DNA from: an uncultured Thermomicrobiales bacterium
Lineage (GTDB): Bacteria > Chloroflexota > Chloroflexia > Thermomicrobiales > Thermomicrobiaceae
Reading direction: 5' to 3'
NCBI GenBank assembly: GCA_937891245.1
Contig: CALAGB010000497.1
Location: 1-5,442, forward strand
DNA: 5,442 bases
The notes beneath the pieces are model-generated. The model saw only the letters and a program-made list of their open reading frames with translations, made no database searches and was not told the origin of the DNA. This document shows positions 1 through 5,442 of this stretch, piece after piece (positions within the stretch are counted from its first letter, which is position 1; the number at the start of each line of letters is the position of its first letter). The position numbers and the translations under genes are program-made.

Positions 1-284
1 TCCGGCGCATCGTTGCCGACGGCATCGACCCCAACGACATTGATGAAGCCCTCGTCAATCGCTATCTCTACACGTGCGATATCCCCGAACCCGATCTGAT
101 CATCCGTACCTCCGGCGAATATCGCACCAGCAACTTTCTCCTCTGGCAATCAGCCTACGCCGAGTACTTTTTCACGCCGGTGCTCTGGCCGGACTTCGGT
201 CCCAACGAACTCGTCCAGGCGGTGAACGAATATCGGCATCGCGATCGGCGCTTCGGGGGGATCAAGCCACCCGCCGCCGAGTAG
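1..284 (+). CDS. uppS: Isoprenyl transferase (undecaprenyl diphosphate synthase), C-terminal part; 5' end outside window
   Basis: This is the last 93 codons of a cis-prenyltransferase, read from base 3 to the TAG at 282-284; the N-terminal part with the catalytic Asp and P-loop lies left of the window. The family condenses farnesyl diphosphate with isopentenyl diphosphates at the cytoplasmic membrane face to make the undecaprenyl carrier precursor for peptidoglycan and other surface polymers. The visible part carries the family signature: IIRTSGEYRTSNFLLWQ at fragment residues 33-49, with the Arg, Arg and Ser that bind the isopentenyl diphosphate phosphates, then AYAEYFF with the conserved Glu (fragment residue 54), LWPDF, and the terminal RRFGGI. 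It ends 30 bp before cdsA in the same frame and is probably co-transcribed with it. Family identity is very secure; whether the product is exactly C55 cannot be read from this fragment. Confidence 0.96.
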   Translation, partial: RRIVADGIDPNDIDEALVNRYLYTCDIPEPDLIIRTSGEYRTSNFLLWQSAYAEYFFTPVLWPDFGPNELVQAVNEYRHRDRRFGGIKPPAAE

Positions 285-303
285 CCGTGCAGTTGGACGG
301 GAG

Positions 304-315
304 CGCCTCGAGGCG
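304..315. repeat. 12-bp palindrome abutting the cdsA start codon
   Basis: The perfect palindrome CGCCTCGAGGCG ends on the first base of the proposed GTG start of cdsA and lies just after the possible ribosome site GGGAG (299-303). As RNA it could form a 4-bp hairpin with a TCGA loop. The GGCG half could instead pair with CGCC at 321-324. It may be chance or may modulate cdsA translation; the sequence alone does not decide. Confidence 0.4.
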
Positions 316-1178
316 TGTTGCGCCAGCGGTCGATCAGTGCCATAGGGATCGTGCTCTTCGCGGCCATCCCGGCTTTTCTTGGTGGTGTCGTCTTCGCAAT
401 CGCGATGCTCGTCATCGCCCTCGTGTCGCTCCACGAACTGATCAGTAGCTACCGTTCGGCCGGATTCGCTCCATTTCGCCGGACCGCATTCATCGCCGGG
501 GCAGCCATTATTCTGATTGGTGCCATCGAACCGCTCAAGGCAATTCCGTGGCTCATCATCGCGCTTCTGGTCGCGACGCTCGTTGTCCCAATGGTTCGAA
601 GCTCGCTCGAAGGTGCCCTAACCGACTGGTCGCTCTCGTTTGCGGGTATCATTTATGTCACGTTGCCGCTAACTTTCGCCATCGGACTACGCGGCTTCGC
701 CGGGAATTCGAGTCAGCACTGGGTTAACACGGTTGCCGGCTGGTTCGATTCATCCGGTAAGGGGTTGGCACTCGTTGGAATCGTCTTCGCGGTTACCTGG
801 TTCAACGATACCGCCGCCTATCTTGCCGGTCGGAGCTTTGGGAAGTCCAAACTGGTGCCGACCATCAGCCCCGGAAAAACACGCGTCGGTGCGGCTGCCG
901 GACTGATCGCCGGGGCGCTGACCGGCATGCTGGCGGCGTGGATCTTTGGCCTACCGGTTAACATCGCGCTCGCGGCCATGATCGGTTTCCTCCTCGCGAT
1001 CGCGGGCCAACTCGGCGATCTGGCCGAGTCCTTGATCAAGCGAAGCCTTGGCGTGAAGGACATGGGCACGCTGATCCCGGGTCATGGCGGAATGCTCGAT
1101 CGCATTGATGCGCTCCTGTTCACATTTCCCATCACCTACGCGTTAGCGGAACTTTTCACACGGATTGGTTGGATGTGA
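315..1178 (+). CDS. cdsA: Phosphatidate cytidylyltransferase (CDP-diglyceride synthase)
   Basis: CdsA is an integral membrane enzyme that converts phosphatidic acid and CTP to CDP-diacylglycerol, the branch point for bacterial phospholipids. The 287-residue product is the usual length. It is mostly hydrophobic with about seven or eight likely membrane segments. The family signature is intact at the C-terminal end: SLIKRSLGVKD (residues 239-249) followed by IPGHGGMLDRID (254-265), including the KR, KD and DRxD residues expected at the metal and substrate site. A second conserved block is WFNDTAAYLAGRSFGKSKL (162-180) followed by SPGKT (185-189). The start is taken as GTG at 315; GGGAG at 299-303 could be its ribosome site at a long 11-nt spacing, and a TTG at 318 is possible. 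The gene follows uppS by 30 bp and overlaps dxr by 4 bp. Function is secure; only the start is uncertain. Confidence 0.97.
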   Translation: MLRQRSISAIGIVLFAAIPAFLGGVVFAIAMLVIALVSLHELISSYRSAGFAPFRRTAFIAGAAIILIGAIEPLKAIPWLIIALLVATLVVPMVRSSLEGALTDWSLSFAGIIYVTLPLTFAIGLRGFAGNSSQHWVNTVAGWFDSSGKGLALVGIVFAVTWFNDTAAYLAGRSFGKSKLVPTISPGKTRVGAAAGLIAGALTGMLAAWIFGLPVNIALAAMIGFLLAIAGQLGDLAESLIKRSLGVKDMGTLIPGHGGMLDRIDALLFTFPITYALAELFTRIGWM

Positions 1179-2335
1179 CCACGAAGAAGATCGCACTGCT
1201 CGGGAGCACCGGTTCGGTCGGCCGTCAAACCTTGGACGTCGTCCGCCAATTTCCCGAGCAACTTGAAATCGTCGCACTGGCCGCCGGCTCGAACCAATCG
1301 TTGCTCAGCGAACAGATCGCCGAGTTTCGACCACGCTTTGTTTCCGCCGAATGCGATCTCGACGTGCCGGACGACTCGACGATTGAATACGGGCACGGTG
1401 TCGATGGGCTCCTGACCGCAGCAACGCTGCCGGACGTCGACATCGTGGTGGTCGCTACCTCCGGTCATGCCGCGATCTTGCCGACACTACGCGCGATTGA
1501 GCATGGAAAAACGATCGCCCTCGCGAACAAGGAAGCGATCGTTTGTGCGGGCGCCATAATCGCTCCGGAGGCGCGACGTCGGAACGTCGAGATCCGGCCG
1601 GTCGACAGCGAACACAGTGCAATCTGGCAATGCCTCCATGGCCTCCGGGCCGGGCCCGATGTGGCGCGCGTCACGCTTACCGCATCGGGGGGTCCATTCC
1701 TCAATCTCCCACTCCATGAACTCGCGCACGTCAGCGTCGATCAAGCGCTGGCACACCCTAACTGGAATATGGGCGCCAAAATAACGATTGACTCGGCCAC
1801 GCTGATGAATAAGGGTCTGGAAGTCATCGAAGCACACTGGCTCTTCGGCCTGCCGTACGAGCAGATCGCCGTCATTACGCATCCGCAAAGCGTCGTGCAT
1901 TCCCTTGTCAGCTTCCAAGATGGCTCCGTGTTGGCGCAATTCGGTGTCCACGATATGCGGCTGCCGATTCAGTATGCCTTGACCTACCCGGAACGAGCCC
2001 CCGCGCCCCATCTCGTGCTCGACCTTGCGTCTCTCGGCACCCTCGACTTTCAGGAGCCGGATCTCAAGCGATTCCCGTCGCTCGCAATCGCCCGGCAAGC
2101 AGGAAACGCCGGTGGAACCTACCCCGCCGTCTTAAGTGGCGCCGATGAAATCGCGGTTCACGCGTTTATGGCCGGGGAGATCGGGTTCCTGGAGATCGCC
2201 AATATCGTCGAAGCGGTGCTCGACGTACACACGCCGCAGTATCGCGAGTTGACGCTCGATGTGATCGCCGAGGCGGACGAATGGTCACGACGGCAGGCGA
2301 CCACCATCGTCCGCAACCTCCGGCGAGACATCTAA
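1175..2335 (+). CDS. dxr: 1-deoxy-D-xylulose 5-phosphate reductoisomerase
   Basis: Dxr (IspC) rearranges and reduces 1-deoxy-D-xylulose 5-phosphate to 2-C-methyl-D-erythritol 4-phosphate with NADPH and a divalent metal in the cytoplasm, the first committed MEP pathway step. From a GTG at 1175 the protein has 386 residues, normal for the family. Visible landmarks are the NADPH-binding GSTGSVG (residues 10-16), ANKEA around 117-121, the metal-binding PVDSEHS with D145 and E147, TASGGPF (169-175), the loop HPNWNMG (194-200) with His194 and Trp197, and IDSATLMNKGLE, where Ser207, Asn212, Lys213 and Glu216 match known substrate and metal ligands. The C-terminal GGTYPAV is also present. GTG at 1175 is preferred because it overlaps the cdsA stop as GTGA, a typical coupling arrangement; a TTG at 1169 would add two residues. 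VLSGADE replaces the common VLNAANE motif, probably lineage variation. No rseP follows. Confidence 0.97.
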   Translation: MTTKKIALLGSTGSVGRQTLDVVRQFPEQLEIVALAAGSNQSLLSEQIAEFRPRFVSAECDLDVPDDSTIEYGHGVDGLLTAATLPDVDIVVVATSGHAAILPTLRAIEHGKTIALANKEAIVCAGAIIAPEARRRNVEIRPVDSEHSAIWQCLHGLRAGPDVARVTLTASGGPFLNLPLHELAHVSVDQALAHPNWNMGAKITIDSATLMNKGLEVIEAHWLFGLPYEQIAVITHPQSVVHSLVSFQDGSVLAQFGVHDMRLPIQYALTYPERAPAPHLVLDLASLGTLDFQEPDLKRFPSLAIARQAGNAGGTYPAVLSGADEIAVHAFMAGEIGFLEIANIVEAVLDVHTPQYRELTLDVIAEADEWSRRQATTIVRNLRRDI

Positions 2336-2342
2336 GACAGCA

Positions 2343-3071
2343 TCAGCGAAAGACTTCCCGCGCAACGGCCAACCCGTCGACGCGGCCAACCCCCGCGGCA
2401 ATGAGCGGTTTGCCGGCGGCGATCATCGTCGCGCCCGTTGTAATGACATCGTCGACGATCAGCACACTGGCTCCATCGAGCGACTCGCCTTTCCAACCGA
2501 ACGCATCGCGCACGTTCAGCTGCCGCTCAGCTGCTCCTCGACCGACCTGCGTCGGGGTGTCCAACACACGAACGAGATCCGAGATTACAGGCAATCCAAT
2601 CCGATCAGCTAATCCGCGCGCCAGCAGTCGTGATTGATCGAAGCCGCGTCGCCTGCGACGTCGCGAATGCAACGGCACATAGGCGACCAGATCCCATGAC
2701 ATATTCCGTTCGAATTCTGAGCGTTCAAGCGCTTCGAGGAGGAGTGCGCTCAATGAAGGCGCACGGGCATATTCGGACTGATACTTGTACCGGTGAATCG
2801 CCGTGCGCAATGGCCCATCAAACTCAAACGCCGCGCGAACAGCACCAATCCTCACGGGCCAGCCGCTGCAATGGGCGCACAGATCGCCGCCTTCGCCGTT
2901 CGGCTGTCCGCATCGTGCACAGATCGGACGCTCTACGACTCTGAGTTCCCGCCGGCACGCGGCACACAGCCAGGTGCCCCGTTCATGGCAGCCGGCGCAG
3001 ATCGGCGGAAAAACGACATCCTCGACGGCCGAGATCGCCCTCCGCAATGGTCGGATCAGTGAATTTGGCAT
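2343..3071 (-). CDS. comF: ComF family protein: zinc-ribbon plus phosphoribosyltransferase-fold domain
   Basis: The 242-residue product has the complete ComF/GntX layout. Two CxxC pairs (C25/C28 and C36/C39) and two more (C51/C54 and C65/C68) form a probable double zinc ribbon. A phosphoribosyltransferase-type domain follows, with VPLHSRRRRRRGFDQS at 132-147, the QVGRGAAERQLNVRDAF block, and the PRPP-binding motif VLIVDDVITTGAT at 203-215. In Bacillus and Haemophilus ComF proteins are cytoplasmic and needed for uptake or handling of transforming DNA, but the family is also present in non-competent bacteria and its reaction is unsettled. The ATG lies 8 nt after the DUF192 stop, with no Shine-Dalgarno match in the gap, so it may rely on translational coupling. 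It is the last gene of the minus-strand block, ending 7 bp from the dxr stop. Family assignment is firm; a competence role is inference. Confidence 0.93.
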   Translation of the reverse strand: MPNSLIRPLRRAISAVEDVVFPPICAGCHERGTWLCAACRRELRVVERPICARCGQPNGEGGDLCAHCSGWPVRIGAVRAAFEFDGPLRTAIHRYKYQSEYARAPSLSALLLEALERSEFERNMSWDLVAYVPLHSRRRRRRGFDQSRLLARGLADRIGLPVISDLVRVLDTPTQVGRGAAERQLNVRDAFGWKGESLDGASVLIVDDVITTGATMIAAGKPLIAAGVGRVDGLAVAREVFR

Positions 3072-3079
3072 GAGGGAGT

Positions 3080-3460
3080 TTACGCTGAGCCGGCATCCAT
3101 ACGCAACCGATCGCCAGGCCGCGTCCCCGATCGTTCGATTGTGCCAGCGGGCAACTCAATGACGTATCGTCCGTGACGCACGAAGAGCGGGCCGATTCGC
3201 CACGGTTTCATTGCGGAATCGGCCCGCAGAACCGTGCCGTCCTTATCCACATAGAGCACGTCAATCGGGAAGCGCATCCAGAACGTGTGGATCGACGAGC
3301 AGGGGTCGATCACCAGCCCTGTCCCCTCGGGCAACCCCGAGCGAAGCATGAGCCCCTTCCCCCGTTGCCAGAACGAGCGCGCAATCGCGACTCGTTGTCC
3401 GAGAACCGTTTGCTTGCTCTCGTTGATGATCGCCGAATGCTTGGCACTGACTCTCGGCAT
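3080..3460 (-). CDS. DUF192 family protein of unknown function
   Basis: This small 126-residue protein shows the DUF192 pattern throughout: GKGLMLR at residues 34-40, GTGLVIDP around 47-53, IHTFWMRFPIDVLYVD at 57-72, DGTV at 74-77, MKPW at 84-87, YVIELPAGT at 99-107 and a GD pair at 116-117. Members form a small beta-rich domain with no established biochemical role; some are exported, but this one has no clear signal peptide, so a cytoplasmic location is likely. Two starts are plausible. ATG at 3460 is given here; TTG at 3469 adds three residues and lies 10 nt from a good GAGGAG ribosome site at 3480-3485. The gene sits between tadC and comF, probably in the same transcript, so a link to the pilus or to DNA uptake is possible but not shown. 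An unusual inverted repeat lies inside its coding sequence at 3187-3236. Confidence 0.9.
   Translation of the reverse strand: MPRVSAKHSAIINESKQTVLGQRVAIARSFWQRGKGLMLRSGLPEGTGLVIDPCSSIHTFWMRFPIDVLYVDKDGTVLRADSAMKPWRIGPLFVRHGRYVIELPAGTIERSGTRPGDRLRMDAGSA
3187..3236 (-). repeat. Interleaved inverted repeats inside the DUF192 gene
   Basis: A perfect 12-bp inverted repeat has arms GCGGGCCGATTC (3187-3198) and GAATCGGCCCGC (3216-3227) with a 17-nt spacer. Within the spacer, CACGGTT (3201-3207) is the perfect complement of AACCGTG (3230-3236), just beyond the right arm. The two pairings interleave, so in mRNA they could form either a GC-rich hairpin, a pseudoknot or mutually exclusive hairpins. There is no T-run after the stem on the transcribed strand, so it is not a standard intrinsic terminator. 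The arms encode parts of RADS and RIGPL in the DUF192 protein. The repeat is directly visible; any function is speculative. Confidence 0.6.
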
Positions 3461-3479
3461 TTTATCCAACGAAATCGCG

Positions 3480-3485
3480 CTCCTC
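3480..3485 (-). promoter_or_regulatory. Probable ribosome binding site of the DUF192 gene
   Basis: On the minus strand this reads GAGGAG. It stands 10 nt before a TTG at 3469 and 19 nt before the ATG at 3460, so if it is used the true start is more likely the TTG, adding three residues. A weaker GGA lies 4 nt before the ATG. The choice between starts is open. Confidence 0.5.
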
Positions 3486-3525
3486 AGTAAGTCGTCGGAA
3501 TCTGCTGACCGTTCATACTACGTAT

Positions 3526-4446
3526 CTATCGGAACGAGTCGAGAAGCCGTGGGATCGCCGGCCCCAAAATGACGATGTAAATCGTCGGAAAGATCAAGAA
3601 GATCATCGGGAAGAGCATCTTGAGCGGCGCCTTGTGCGCCTGTTCTTCGGCTCGCTGTCGACGGCGCATACGCATCTGTTTCGATTGAACCCGAAGCACC
3701 TGGCTGATACTTACACCCAGCTGGTCAGCCTGTATCACTGCACCCATAAACGTATTCAAGTCTTCAACGTTCACACGTGCAACAACATCACGCATCGCGT
3801 CGCGCCGCGAAGATCCCATTCTCATTTCGGACAACATTCGGCCCAACTCACGCGTCAAGGCGTTATCCCACTTCTCGACGACGCGTCCAAGAGCGGGATC
3901 AAATCCCAGGCCCGCCTCAACGCTGATCGTCAGCAAGTCGATCGCATCAGGCAGCGCTCGCGTGATTTCAGTTTTACGTTCTTTGGATTTCCGACTGAGC
4001 CAAATACCCGGCATCATGTAACCGAGCACGGTAATACCCAGCGGAAGACCAAATGTCAGCAGGGCAGATGAGCCCGAGACGAGCATAAGGAAAAAGAAGA
4101 GGGTACCGAGCCCGCCGCCGATGACGAATCGCAGACCCGTAAATTCAGTCGGCCCCAGGCCACGTGGAGCTCCTGCTTCGAGCAGCTGCTGCCGTAGGCG
4201 CGCGACGTTCTGCGCGGGTGCGAATCGGGAGAGGCGAGTCGACACCGATCGAAGCATCGGTAAGAGCACCCGCTGTTGAAATGGCTGTTGCAGCTCGACT
4301 TCCTCAAGTGAAGCCACTCGATTTCCGAACTGCGACAGGCGTTCTTCGATGACAATCGCGTTCTGTGGTCGGCGAATGCCAACGAATACGATTGCTATCG
4401 CGACCACCATCAATACGACCGCCACAAGCAAAATGATTCCGCTCAT
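3526..4446 (-). CDS. tadC: TadC-like pilus assembly platform protein (type II secretion F domain)
   Basis: The 306-residue protein is an inner-membrane platform component of a Tad/Flp-type pilus or related secretion system. Such proteins work in pairs with TadB above a CpaF/TadA-type ATPase, which would drive pilin assembly. It has one membrane segment at about residues 3-25, a soluble stretch, two more at about 103-123 and 128-150, then a type II secretion F domain from about 165 to 290 (beginning LPDAIDLLTISVEAGLGF), with a final membrane segment near 277-298. The start is ATG at 4446, placed 6 nt after a good GAGGGA site; an upstream extension to 4557 would overlap tadB by 85 bp and adds a Cys/Arg-rich, non-family sequence, so it was rejected. 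It follows tadB by 26 bp. The tadC label rests on its place after tadB and its LPDAIDLL domain; family membership is very secure. Confidence 0.92.
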   Translation of the reverse strand: MSGIILLVAVVLMVVAIAIVFVGIRRPQNAIVIEERLSQFGNRVASLEEVELQQPFQQRVLLPMLRSVSTRLSRFAPAQNVARLRQQLLEAGAPRGLGPTEFTGLRFVIGGGLGTLFFFLMLVSGSSALLTFGLPLGITVLGYMMPGIWLSRKSKERKTEITRALPDAIDLLTISVEAGLGFDPALGRVVEKWDNALTRELGRMLSEMRMGSSRRDAMRDVVARVNVEDLNTFMGAVIQADQLGVSISQVLRVQSKQMRMRRRQRAEEQAHKAPLKMLFPMIFLIFPTIYIVILGPAIPRLLDSFR

Positions 4447-4452
4447 GATTCG

Positions 4453-4458
4453 TCCCTC
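4453..4458 (-). promoter_or_regulatory. Ribosome binding site of tadC
   Basis: On the minus strand this reads GAGGGA and ends 6 nt before the ATG at 4446. It is the best Shine-Dalgarno match in the window and decides the tadC start in favour of 4446 over the longer in-frame extension. It lies wholly in the 26-bp gap after the tadB stop. Confidence 0.75.
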
Positions 4459-4472
4459 ACGACTGGGATCTC

Positions 4473-5442
4473 CTACACATCGATTTGAACGATTTTTCGC
4501 ATTGCGAAGAAACCTGCAATTACCATGGCAGCCCCGGCGATTGGCATGCAGACCCACGGAAAGACGAAGAGTGCGGTCACGTAATCGCGATTCGTAAGGA
4601 AGAGGAAACCCATCAAGGCTACGGGCAATCCACTAATAATGTAACCCGAAAGGCTTCCCTGTGCCGTGAGGACGCTGATTTCGCCCTTGATTCGGACACG
4701 CTCGCGAATCGTTTCACCGATGACATCCAGAATCTGGGCCATGTTGCCGCCAACTTCGTGCTGGATGTTGATCGCGGTGACCAAGAGATCGAGGTCTTCG
4801 CTGGTGATACGTCGCAGCAGGTGATCCATTGCTTCTTGCGGCGTGATCCCAAGACCAACTTCGCGCACGACTCGCGAAAATTCCTCACTCATCGGTGGTT
4901 GAGATTCTCGTGCCACCAACTCCATCGTTTGAAAAAGGCTGTAGCCGGCGCGAAGTGAGTTCGACATCAATCCGATCGTGTCACCGAGTTGATTCACGAA
5001 AAGCTTCGTTCGCGTCTTAGCGCGATGTCCGACATACCAATGCGGGATCATCCAACCGACGCCGCCGGTAATGATCGCGACCAGAATGCCAACAAGTGGT
5101 TCCGTAATGCCTCGCCCGAGGACGAATCCGACAAGAGCGAGGGCAGCGGCAGCGGCGATCCGAAGCACCACGAACTCGCCAACCGTCATGCGGAGGCTGG
5201 CGCGGGCGAGCAACGCCGCTACATTGCCACTGAACGTGCTGCCCTCGACCGCTCGCCCGACCGCTTGCGCGACTGGCCCAGGCGCCTTGGTCGCTCCGGC
5301 TACTTCGTCCGGGAGTTGCTCGATCGAACCGAACTGCTGTAGTCGCTCTTCGAGTTCCGGCGTCGCGGCTCGCTCGCGCCAGTTGGCGAAACCGAACCCA
5401 ATCACTCCAAGCGCCGCGGCCAGTAGGATGAGCGCGATACTG
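4473..5442 (-). CDS. tadB: TadB-like pilus assembly platform protein (type II secretion F domain); N-terminus outside window
   Basis: This reading frame stays open to the right edge, so its start is outside the window. The 322 visible residues begin inside a membrane segment (SIALILLAAALGVIGFGF), followed by EERLQQFG, two central membrane segments (about fragment residues 89-110 and 115-136), a type II secretion F domain (about 152-277, with LGDTIGLMSNSLRAGYSLFQ and HEVGGNMAQILDVIGETIRER) and two C-terminal membrane segments ending in KIVQIDV. A GTG at 5405 could serve as a start but would cut through the first membrane segment and is unlikely. The HEVGGNMAQILD region is typical of TadB. It is probably an inner-membrane scaffold partner of TadC, which begins 26 bp downstream. 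A CpaF/TadA ATPase gene would be expected further right but cannot be seen. Only the first few residues appear to be missing, judged from where the first membrane segment is cut. Confidence 0.92.
   Translation of the reverse strand, partial: SIALILLAAALGVIGFGFANWRERAATPELEERLQQFGSIEQLPDEVAGATKAPGPVAQAVGRAVEGSTFSGNVAALLARASLRMTVGEFVVLRIAAAAALALVGFVLGRGITEPLVGILVAIITGGVGWMIPHWYVGHRAKTRTKLFVNQLGDTIGLMSNSLRAGYSLFQTMELVARESQPPMSEEFSRVVREVGLGITPQEAMDHLLRRITSEDLDLLVTAINIQHEVGGNMAQILDVIGETIRERVRIKGEISVLTAQGSLSGYIISGLPVALMGFLFLTNRDYVTALFVFPWVCMPIAGAAMVIAGFFAMRKIVQIDV

Noticed and set aside
2336..2342. Terminator between dxr and comF
   Set aside because: Only 7 bases are available and no hairpin with a T-run is visible on either strand.
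2366..2392. 10-bp direct repeat CGGCCAACCC with 17-bp period near the comF 3' end
   Set aside because: It has only two copies, lies inside coding sequence and has no flanking structure; probably chance.
2448..2459. Perfect 12-bp palindrome ATCGTCGACGAT
   Set aside because: It encodes the IVDD part of the ComF PRPP-binding motif; the codons for Val-Asp-Asp make it palindromic, so protein constraint is enough explanation.
3461..3490. Possible -10-like GATAAAAT with TTACTG upstream as an internal promoter before DUF192
   Set aside because: The -35 match is poor and the -10-like element overlaps the start codon; it is better read as gene-start sequence.
3634..4071. Plus-strand open frame opposite tadC, and similar long frames at 2281-2637 and 4485-4958
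   Set aside because: They are shadows of clearly homologous minus-strand or plus-strand genes; their translations show no family motifs and have unusual composition.
4244..4261. Inverted repeat ACCGAT/ATCGGT with 6-nt spacer
   Set aside because: The arms are short, it lies mid-gene in tadC with no T-run, and pairs of this size are expected by chance.
4447..4557. N-terminal extension of tadC to 4557
   Set aside because: It would overlap tadB by 85 bp and adds a basic Cys-containing sequence unlike the family, while ATG 4446 has a well-placed GAGGGA site and is followed at once by a membrane segment.
5403..5405. GTG at 5405 as the tadB start
   Set aside because: The same frame continues upstream to the window edge as a hydrophobic segment that this start would cut in two.

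Overview
The window holds seven genes in two convergent blocks, two of them cut by the window edges, and almost no non-coding DNA; no stretch of 300 bases lacks a gene. The best guess for the organism is a free-living bacterium of the Chloroflexota, perhaps Thermomicrobia-like. This rests on fairly high GC, frequent GTG/TTG starts, a tadB-tadC pair followed by a DUF192 gene and comF, and protein flavour. No marker gene settles it, so the taxonomy is an inference.

Left block, plus strand (1-2335): the 3' end of uppS, then cdsA, then dxr. This is a widespread envelope-lipid and isoprenoid cluster. Dxr makes MEP, the first committed intermediate of the pathway that supplies isoprenoid diphosphates. 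UppS joins those units into undecaprenyl diphosphate, the lipid carrier precursor for cell-wall sugars. CdsA makes CDP-diacylglycerol for phospholipids. The genes are tightly packed (30 bp between uppS and cdsA; a 4-bp GTGA overlap between cdsA and dxr), so they probably form one transcript whose promoter lies left of the window. The rseP gene that often follows dxr is absent here.

Right block, minus strand (5442-2343, read right to left): tadB (5' end cut off), tadC, a DUF192 gene, and comF. TadB and TadC are paired inner-membrane platform proteins of a Tad/Flp-type pilus or type II secretion-like machine. DUF192 is a small protein of unknown function. ComF is a zinc-ribbon plus phosphoribosyltransferase-fold protein linked to DNA uptake in other bacteria. 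Spacing (26, 65-79 and 8 bp) suggests one transcript starting right of the window, where more tad genes, such as the ATPase, would be expected.

The blocks meet tail to tail with only 7 bp between the stops of dxr and comF, leaving no room for a conventional terminator. I found no RNA gene, mobile element, CRISPR array or clearly novel system. The most unusual structure is a perfect 12-bp inverted repeat inside the DUF192 gene, with a second 7-bp pair interleaved in it. The most interesting biological question is whether the tad-DUF192-comF group links a pilus with DNA uptake.
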